Source: CAJQND01 sp051010055 (GTDB taxonomy: Bacteria; Pseudomonadota; Alphaproteobacteria; Rhizobiales; CAJQND01). From it: DNA of 9,723 nucleotides. Where the stretch lies: positions 1 through 9,723 of the forward strand of contig JBPCVY010000104.1 of assembly GCA_051010055.1 (NCBI GenBank), in the 5' to 3' direction. The position numbers and the translations under genes were made by a program. Below, piece by piece: positions 5,513-9,723 of this stretch. Below the pieces are notes generated by a model. That model was given only the letters and a program-made list of their open reading frames with translations, was not told where the DNA came from and did not search any database. Every line of letters starts with the position of its first letter. The first letter of the stretch is position 1.

Positions 5513-6028
5513 GTCCAAAGTCCGTGGTTTTGCATAATCAACAAGCACGCCGCCTCCCGGAGCAACTTCATTCCAGCTGTTCACATCAAAAGTCATCACC
5601 GCAAGGGCTGCCGTTGGGAATTTTGCGGCCATCTCAGCACGCAGCTCCAGATCACCAGCACCGGTGAGTAACTGCGCCAGGTAATACATGGTCGGGTTGT
5701 GGCCAACCAGCATAACGATCTCTGCTTTTTCCGGCGTGTTTCGGATGGCGTCCAGATAAGCGCCCTCACCGGAGAAATCGTAAAGGGCATCGTTGATGAT
5801 GATTTCAGGAACGGTGCTCAGCTTCTCCAATGCCAGCACGCAGGTTTGCTGGGTGCGCCTCGCCGGTGAACAGATGACAATGTCAGGCTCGATTTTGTGC
5901 CGGGCGATGTACTTGCCCATATTTGGCGCGGCCTTGATGCCGCGCTTGGCGAGCGGGCGCTCTTTGTCAGACAATCCCTGGTGCGTCCAATCAGACTTTG
6001 CATGGCGCAGGAGGAGAACGGTTTTCAT
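5507..6028 (-). CDS. SixA-like histidine phosphatase family protein
   Basis: The protein of 173 residues begins MKTVLLLRHAKSDW. The RHA motif (Arg8, His9) supplies the catalytic histidine of the phosphoglycerate-mutase-like phosphatase fold. SPARRT (54-59) holds the second conserved arginine, and VGHNP (108-112) contains the second catalytic histidine, His110. The lack of N-terminal extension and the short length match SixA, which dephosphorylates phosphohistidine, in E. coli on the PTS-Ntr phosphocarrier; the substrate here is unknown. I chose the ATG at 6026-6028 because the family begins right at this point. An ATG three codons upstream (6037) and a GTG at 6064 are in frame, and none of the three has a good ribosome binding site. 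The gene follows moxR by about 60 bases on the same strand and may be co-transcribed with it. Confidence 0.88.
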   Translation of the reverse strand: MKTVLLLRHAKSDWTHQGLSDKERPLAKRGIKAAPNMGKYIARHKIEPDIVICSPARRTQQTCVLALEKLSTVPEIIINDALYDFSGEGAYLDAIRNTPEKAEIVMLVGHNPTMYYLAQLLTGAGDLELRAEMAAKFPTAALAVMTFDVNSWNEVAPGGGVLVDYAKPRTLDS

Positions 6029-6089
6029 GAGGGCCATTTTGGTGGAAAGTTGTTCCAAATGCACGAGAATTATGAGCCCAAAGCCTGAC

Positions 6090-6935
6090 TCAGCGCCCCT
6101 CGCGGCGGGCCATGAATGCGAGGCGTTCGAACAGGTGAACGTCTTGCTCGTTTTTAAGCAATGCGCCGTGCAGGGGTGGTATGGTTTTCCGTGTATCGGT
6201 TTCGCGCAACGTGGCTGGGTCGATATCCTCGTTCAGCAACAGCTTCAGCCAGTCGAGCAGTTCAGACGTTGAGGGTTTTTTCTTCAAGCCAGGTACTTCG
6301 CGCAGATTATAGAAGACGTTGAGCGCTTCAGACACCAGCCGGCCCTTAAGATCGGGGAAGTGGACTTGAACAATGTCTTCCATGGTGTCTTTTTCCGGAA
6401 ACTTGATGTAGTGGAAAAAACAGCGCCGTAGGAATGCGTCCGGCAGCTCTTTTTCATTGTTCGAGGTGATGATGACGATAGGACGCTGGCGGGCATTCAC
6501 CACTTCGCCGGTTTCGTAGACAAAAAACTCCATCCTATCGAGCTCCTGCAGCAAATCGTTTGGAAACTCGATATCCGCCTTATCGATCTCGTCAATCAGC
6601 AGAACCGGGCGGCTTTCAGCGGTAAATGCATCCCAAAGCTTGCCGCGCTTGATGTAGTTGGCGATATCGTGCACCCGCTCATCGCCAAGCTGGCTGTCGC
6701 GCAAACGGCTCACCGCATCATATTCATAAAGCCCCTGTTGGGCCTTTGTGGTGGATTTTACATGCCATTCGAGCAGGTTAGCGTTAATCGCCTCGGCCAC
6801 TTCATGGGCCAGAACTGTTTTTCCGGTACCTGGCTCGCCCTTTACCAGCAGGGGGCGCTCCAGTGTAATGGCGGCGTTTACGGCGATGCGCAAATCTTCC
6901 GTTGCAACGTAATTCTTGGTCCCTTCAAAGCGCAT
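6090..6935 (-). CDS. MoxR-family AAA+ ATPase
   Basis: This 281-residue protein is a MoxR-type AAA+ ATPase. Walker A is GEPGTGKT at 33-40 and Walker B is LLIDEIDK at 112-119. Sensor 1 is ITSNNEKELPDAFLRRC, beginning near 156, with arginine-finger candidates Arg170 and Arg171. The C-terminal helical lid includes TSELLDWLKLLL. MoxR ATPases act as chaperone-like remodelers that help fold or insert cofactors into partner complexes, usually together with a VWA protein. The CoxE-like VWA gene here starts at position 70, six kilobases away rather than next door. The start is ATG at 6933-6935 because the family begins MRFEGTxxYVAT; GGGGAG lies 11 bases upstream. An in-frame ATG at 6998 would add 21 residues without family character. 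Confidence 0.93.
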   Translation of the reverse strand: MRFEGTKNYVATEDLRIAVNAAITLERPLLVKGEPGTGKTVLAHEVAEAINANLLEWHVKSTTKAQQGLYEYDAVSRLRDSQLGDERVHDIANYIKRGKLWDAFTAESRPVLLIDEIDKADIEFPNDLLQELDRMEFFVYETGEVVNARQRPIVIITSNNEKELPDAFLRRCFFHYIKFPEKDTMEDIVQVHFPDLKGRLVSEALNVFYNLREVPGLKKKPSTSELLDWLKLLLNEDIDPATLRETDTRKTIPPLHGALLKNEQDVHLFERLAFMARREGR

Positions 6936-6969
6936 TTGCCAATCAACTCCCCTAGTAGCAAGGCTGCGG

Positions 6970-6998
6970 ACATTAGAGGGCGATGCGCACAAATTCAA
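6970..6998 (-). promoter_or_regulatory. Candidate moxR promoter
   Basis: On the minus strand TTGAAT (6993-6998), a 17-base spacer and TAATGT (6970-6975) lie 35-63 bases upstream of the moxR ATG. The -35 match is fair and the -10 match weak, but the spacing and position fit. Confidence 0.35.
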
Positions 6999-7058
6999 GG
7001 CTCATGCGGGCTTGCGCAAATCGGCAAAATTTTTTTTACCACACAGTGCATTCAACAC

Positions 7059-7087
7059 TTGAGGAGTGCTCCGGCCATGGATATAAG
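7059..7087 (+). promoter_or_regulatory. dksA promoter
   Basis: TTGAGG (7059-7064), a 17-base spacer and TATAAG (7082-7087) form a good sigma-70-like promoter. Transcription would start near 7094, giving a short leader of about 20 bases to the ATG at 7114 and including the GGGGAG ribosome binding site at 7099-7104. Confidence 0.6.
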
Positions 7088-7113
7088 GGCGCCCAGATGG
7101 GGAGCGATTCGAG

Positions 7114-7638
7114 ATGGTTGAGGTGGTGATGAACGCGACGACGAAAGCAAAAAATCCCGCAGCAGATGCGCAAGCAAAAGGCAAGGCCAAAAAGCCTAGC
7201 CGTAGTGCTGCGAAAAAGCCGGAAAAGATAATTCTCAGCAAGAATTATAGTCCGACTGAAAAAGAACCGTTCATGAATGAGCGGCAGAAGCAGTATTTCC
7301 GTGAAAAGCTGGCCCGCTGGAAAGATGAAATCCTTCGAGAAAGCAAGGAAACTATCCAGAATCTCCAGGACGAGAGCGTTAATCTGCCTGATATCGCGGA
7401 CCGGGCATCGGCGGAATCGGAACGCTCCCTGGAACTGCGCACCCGCGACCGCCAGCGCAAGCTGATCTCAAAGATTGATGCCGCCCTGAAGCGCATCGAA
7501 GATGGATCTTATGGCTATTGCGAGGAAACCGGTGAGCCGATCAGCCTGAAACGACTTGATGCGCGACCGATTGCGACCCTGTCGCTGGAAGCCCAGGAAA
7601 TGCACGAGCGCCGCGAACGGGTTTACCGCGACGATTGA
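7114..7638 (+). CDS. dksA: RNA polymerase-binding transcription factor DksA, zinc-finger cysteines mostly lost
   Basis: DksA binds the secondary channel of RNA polymerase and, with ppGpp, reshapes transcription during starvation. The 174-residue protein has a Lys/Ala-rich basic head (about 6-40), then NERQKQYFREKLARWKDEIL (55-74) opening the coiled coil. The tip DIADRASAESERS carries the conserved Asp93, Asp96 and Ala98 of the DxxDxA motif. The C-terminal finger region YGYCEETGEPISLKRLDARP keeps only Cys136. The other three positions of the C-x2-C-x17-C-x2-C pattern are Thr139, Ser157 and Ala160, so zinc cannot be held in the usual way; such degenerate fingers are known in alphaproteobacterial DksA. 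Two starts are possible: ATG 7114 (GGGGAG nine bases upstream) and ATG 7129 (GAGG five bases upstream). The gene is divergent from moxR and ends before a strong terminator. Confidence 0.92.
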   Translation: MVEVVMNATTKAKNPAADAQAKGKAKKPSRSAAKKPEKIILSKNYSPTEKEPFMNERQKQYFREKLARWKDEILRESKETIQNLQDESVNLPDIADRASAESERSLELRTRDRQRKLISKIDAALKRIEDGSYGYCEETGEPISLKRLDARPIATLSLEAQEMHERRERVYRDD

Positions 7639-7662
7639 TTTATGCTTCTGTTGAACGAGCAC

Positions 7663-7694
7663 AAAAAAACCCGGCACATTGTGCCGGGTTTTTT
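7663..7694. terminator. Bidirectional rho-independent terminator (dksA and L,D-transpeptidase)
   Basis: CCCGGCAC (7670-7677), loop ATT and GTGCCGGG (7681-7688) form a perfect 8-base stem. It is preceded by a run of seven A and followed by six T, so it works on both strands. It lies between the convergent ends of dksA (7638) and the L,D-transpeptidase gene (7716). Confidence 0.93.
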
Positions 7695-7715
7695 GTTTGC
7701 CGGTTCTGAAACCGT

Positions 7716-8279
7716 TCAGTTCACGATGACCTTGGCACCCAGTTTCGTGCGGTTATAGAGGTCAATCACGTCTTCATTTGTGAGCCTGATGCAGCCTGAT
7801 GATACGCTGGTGCCGATGGTCCAGGGCTGAGCTGTGCCATGAATGCGGTAAAGGGTGTTGCCCAAATAGAGCGCCCGTGCTCCCAGGGGATTGTCTTCCC
7901 CGCCGGGCATTACTTCCGGCAAATCGGGTTCGCGGGCACGCATTTCGGCCGGTGGCCGCCATGTGGGCCATTCCGCCTTGCGGGTGATTTTCTCCACACC
8001 TGACCATTTAAACCCGGCCCGGCCAACGCCGATGCCGTAGCGGATCGCTTTTCCGTTTCCAAGCACGTAGTAGAGATAGCGCTTGCGGGTCGAAATGATA
8101 ATCGTTCCGCGTGTTTCCTTGCTCGAATAGTTCACTTCCTGTTTGTGAAACTTCTTTGCAAGTGACCAGGGCCGTGATGAGAAATTGTACTTTGTTTCCG
8201 CAATAGCCGGCGCCAAGGCAAAGCCTGCAAATGCCGCTGCCAATACAAGTGTAGAGATCAAGTTGCGATAGCCTTTCAA
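7716..8279 (-). CDS. L,D-transpeptidase (YkuD domain), periplasmic
   Basis: The protein of 187 residues has a signal peptide (about 1-27, hydrophobic stretch ISTLVLAAAFAGFALAPAIA, cleavage likely after Ala27). A YkuD catalytic domain follows, starting with GTIIISTRKRYLYYVLGNGK. The active-site signature is HGTAQPW at 147-153 with His147, and SSGCIRL at 160-166 with catalytic Cys163. Such enzymes form 3-3 peptidoglycan cross-links or attach proteins to the wall, and are abundant in Hyphomicrobiales, where L,D cross-links matter for polar growth. The start is TTG at 8277-8279: GAGGAGG lies five bases upstream and the signal peptide begins there. The same frame stays open upstream to 8555, but that part lacks protein character and overlaps the end of the FliO-like gene. 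It ends at the terminator shared with dksA. Confidence 0.9.
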   Translation of the reverse strand: MKGYRNLISTLVLAAAFAGFALAPAIAETKYNFSSRPWSLAKKFHKQEVNYSSKETRGTIIISTRKRYLYYVLGNGKAIRYGIGVGRAGFKWSGVEKITRKAEWPTWRPPAEMRAREPDLPEVMPGGEDNPLGARALYLGNTLYRIHGTAQPWTIGTSVSSGCIRLTNEDVIDLYNRTKLGAKVIVN

Positions 8280-8354
8280 TCCTGCCTCCTCTAAAGGTGA
8301 CCAGATCAAGCAAATCCGGTTAGAATGTTCCAAACCGGGTATATTGGCCGCATT

Positions 8355-8371
8355 TTGACAATTTACGTCAA
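8355..8371. promoter_or_regulatory. Inverted repeat TTGAC-N7-GTCAA upstream of the L,D-transpeptidase
   Basis: Five-base arms separated by seven bases lie 76-92 bases upstream of the transpeptidase start. On the minus strand TTGACG could also serve as a -35 box, but the TATACC further on is 22 bases away, too far for a standard promoter. The call is tentative. Confidence 0.25.
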
Positions 8372-8379
8372 GGGCTGGG

Positions 8380-8395
8380 TGGCCCGAACGGGCCA
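8380..8395. other. Hairpin TGGCCC-GAAC-GGGCCA in the fliO-transpeptidase gap
   Basis: Six-base G+C-rich arms with a 4-base loop lie 45-60 bases past the FliO-like stop. The T-rich stretch (ATTTTCTT) follows it on the plus strand, the wrong side for the minus-strand genes here, so termination is doubtful. It may act as an mRNA 3'-end structure. Confidence 0.3.
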
Positions 8396-8439
8396 ATTTT
8401 CTTGAAAGTGTTGCAGCTTTGCCGCAGCTGGGTGTGATT

Positions 8440-8970
8440 TTACCGCCTGCCGGAAGAACTGCTGCCGAGAGAGGATTTGTCGCCATCGCGGTCGTTCTGG
8501 AACGATGAGGAACTGGAACGCGATGAATATTTCGAGCCGGAAAGGGACGATGCACCTGCGGAAAACCGTGATTTGAACTTTTCCCGCTCGGGTTTTTCCT
8601 CTTCTTCCGCCGCCTTCACCGCCGGTTCTTCACGCGGCAGATCGAAAGCGGGCTCGCGTAGGGACTCGTCCACATCGTAGGGCAGGGGCTGATAGTCGGC
8701 GGTTTCGTATATGTCCGCACCAACATTGGTTTTCACCACAATGTCTTGCGGGCCGCCAATCAGCAAAAGGTGTTCTTCATCATCGCATTGCACGAGAACA
8801 AGGTGGCGGGTTTTATCGAGTGCCCGCGTTTCGGAAATGGAAAGCCTGTCGCCCCTTTTCATCCGCACAGGCCCGCCTGCGCGGCGCATGATCCACAAAA
8901 GTACCGCAAGGATCAGGAATATGATCGCTGCGGCGATTGCGTACTGCAGTAGATTATCGATTTCGGGCAT
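8440..8970 (-). CDS. FliO/MopB-like membrane protein with serine-rich tail
   Basis: The 176-residue protein has one N-terminal membrane helix (about 10-28, AIAAAIIFLILAVLLWIM) and a short FliO-like cytoplasmic domain. That domain carries RLSISETRALDKTRHLVLVQ (42-61) and HLLLIGGPQDIVVKT (67-81), the typical FliO strand pattern. Residues 84-140 are acidic and Glu-rich, and 140-176 form a low-complexity Ser-rich tail ending SSLGSSSSGRR. FliO helps assemble the flagellar export gate, but no other flagellar gene is in the window. FliO-like genes next to cckA are a recurrent alphaproteobacterial arrangement as I know it, so a role outside flagella is possible. The ATG at 8968-8970 has only a weak ribosome binding site (GTGAG). 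It is divergent from cckA across a 250-base region. Confidence 0.75.
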   Translation of the reverse strand: MPEIDNLLQYAIAAAIIFLILAVLLWIMRRAGGPVRMKRGDRLSISETRALDKTRHLVLVQCDDEEHLLLIGGPQDIVVKTNVGADIYETADYQPLPYDVDESLREPAFDLPREEPAVKAAEEEEKPEREKFKSRFSAGASSLSGSKYSSRSSSSSFQNDRDGDKSSLGSSSSGRR

Positions 8971-9105
8971 TGCTCACTGACCCGCCGTGCGGTTGCCACT
9001 CAAAGACGAAAGCCCCACACAGCCTCCCTTTTTTGGTCTCCAAAGCTCTTTTGCACACGGTCAAAAAAGTGCGCCAAGTGCTTGGGAAGACTAATCCATT
9101 TATCG

Positions 9106-9120
9106 TTAATGATATGTTAC
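9106..9120 (+). promoter_or_regulatory. Candidate CtrA-binding site
   Basis: TTAA-N7-TTAC (9106-9109 and 9117-9120) differs from the CtrA consensus TTAA-N7-TTAA at one base. It lies 100 bases upstream of cckA and 136 bases upstream of the divergent FliO-like gene. CckA heads the phosphorelay that activates CtrA, so a CtrA site here would close a feedback loop. A GATTC (GANTC) site for CcrM methylation is nearby at 9193-9197. Confidence 0.4.
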
Positions 9121-9219
9121 AGCGCGAATACTCCTATCGCGTCAACACAGAAATAAGTCCAACCGCGATCAAATCGCCTATAGTCGCGGCGTGATTCGTA
9201 GAGATATTGTCATCTGAAC

Positions 9220-9723
9220 ATGAGTGAGATCGGTAGTGAAACGTTGAGAAAACCCGCGCAAGCGCAGTCTATTGGCCCGCGCGCAGTTTCCGCGCGTAAA
9301 GGTGCGCCTGTGGTGGCGATTTTGCTGGGCCTATTGCTTGCCGCTGCGGCTGCAATGTTTGCGTTCCGTTTTCAAGGAGATGCGCCGGACTGGCTGTTGG
9401 GGGCTGCAGCTTTCGTGGGCGCGGCGGGACTTTGTGCCGTTATCGGATGGATAGGCGGTTTTGTTCACTTTGGCCGCGCATCACGCGAAATTGTTTTTTT
9501 CGAAAGCACAATCAACGCCATTGAAGATGCCGCCGTGGTGACGGATATGAGCGGGCGGGTTGCCTTCGCAAATGGCCGCTATGGCGAACTTGCCGCAGAT
9601 GGCTCCGGCAAGAACGTTGCTGGAATTGAAAACCTCTATGCTGGTTATCCTGAGATTTCCGGCCAGATTTACCGGCTGGCCCAGTCGGCAAAGGGTGGTA
9701 AGCCGGCCCGGGAAACATTGCGC
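9220..9723 (+). CDS. cckA: Cell-cycle hybrid sensor histidine kinase CckA, N-terminal part (cut by right edge)
   Basis: Only the first 168 codons are present. A basic cytoplasmic head (1-28) is followed by two membrane helices (about 29-49 and 57-82) with a very short loop, then a PAS domain from about 93. The PAS part contains TINAIEDAAVVTDMSGRVAFAN, read as residues 97-118. In CckA further PAS, histidine kinase and receiver domains would follow; none lies in the window. CckA is a bifunctional kinase/phosphatase that feeds phosphate through ChpT to CtrA and CpdR, controlling the alphaproteobacterial cell cycle. The start at ATG 9220-9222 gives the N-terminus expected for two adjacent helices, though the ribosome binding site is poor. 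The call rests on the topology, the PAS sequence and the neighbourhood of dksA and the FliO-like gene. Another two-helix PAS kinase cannot be excluded. Confidence 0.75.
   Translation, partial: MSEIGSETLRKPAQAQSIGPRAVSARKGAPVVAILLGLLLAAAAAMFAFRFQGDAPDWLLGAAAFVGAAGLCAVIGWIGGFVHFGRASREIVFFESTINAIEDAAVVTDMSGRVAFANGRYGELAADGSGKNVAGIENLYAGYPEISGQIYRLAQSAKGGKPARETLR

Noticed and set aside
8280..8555. A 92-residue N-terminal extension of the L,D-transpeptidase
   Set aside because: The TTG at 8279 has an ideal ribosome binding site and places the signal peptide at the N-terminus. The extension would bury the signal peptide and overlap the FliO-like gene.
1..9723. tRNA, rRNA, CRISPR array or transposase
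   Set aside because: I looked for these and saw no cloverleaf, no regularly spaced direct repeats and no transposase-like protein.

Overview
The window looks like chromosomal DNA of an alphaproteobacterium, most likely of the order Hyphomicrobiales (Rhizobiales). The evidence is gene content and protein style: a CckA-type sensor kinase next to a FliO-like protein, an L,D-transpeptidase and a DksA that has lost most zinc-finger cysteines, plus a YcjX/YcjF pair, a SixA-like phosphatase, a MoxR ATPase and the start of a CoxE-like VWA protein. This is inference from protein families; no rRNA or other taxonomic marker is present.

Layout, left to right. Positions 1-70 (minus) hold the first 23 codons of a CoxE-like VWA protein that runs off the left edge. 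Positions 103-399 are non-coding, G+C rich and full of palindromes. Positions 400-2602 form the accessory part, all on the minus strand. It holds a 67-residue peptide with a cysteine-rich tail (CCLQ-ACD-CCLQ-VS), then an intercistronic hairpin, then a radical SAM/SPASM maturase whose frame is broken by one TGA and one TAG. A small unrecognised ORF (2393-2602) lies upstream. This has the architecture of a RiPP (ribosomally made, post-translationally modified peptide) locus: the peptide would be the precursor and the maturase would modify its cysteine-rich core. The peptide gene has a near-ideal ribosome binding site and a consensus -10 box. The maturase keeps all its cluster-binding cysteines but cannot be made full length as the sequence stands. 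The locus is therefore either recently inactivated, mis-sequenced or read through.

Positions 2714-6935 are conserved housekeeping genes on the minus strand: moxR, sixA-like, ycjX and ycjF, the last two overlapping by 4 bp. Position 7114 starts dksA on the plus strand, divergent from moxR. It ends at a strong bidirectional terminator shared with the convergent L,D-transpeptidase gene. A FliO-like gene follows on the minus strand. Divergent from it, at 9220, starts cckA, cut by the right edge after 168 codons. A CtrA-like box (TTAA-N7-TTAC) lies in the fliO/cckA intergenic region.

The housekeeping genes concern the cell envelope and its control: peptidoglycan cross-linking, membrane-associated GTPase pair, MoxR/VWA chaperone-like system, stringent-response regulator and cell-cycle kinase. 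The RiPP-like island sits between ycjF and the VWA gene and shows no functional tie to them. No transporter, peptidase or second modifying enzyme accompanies it in this window.
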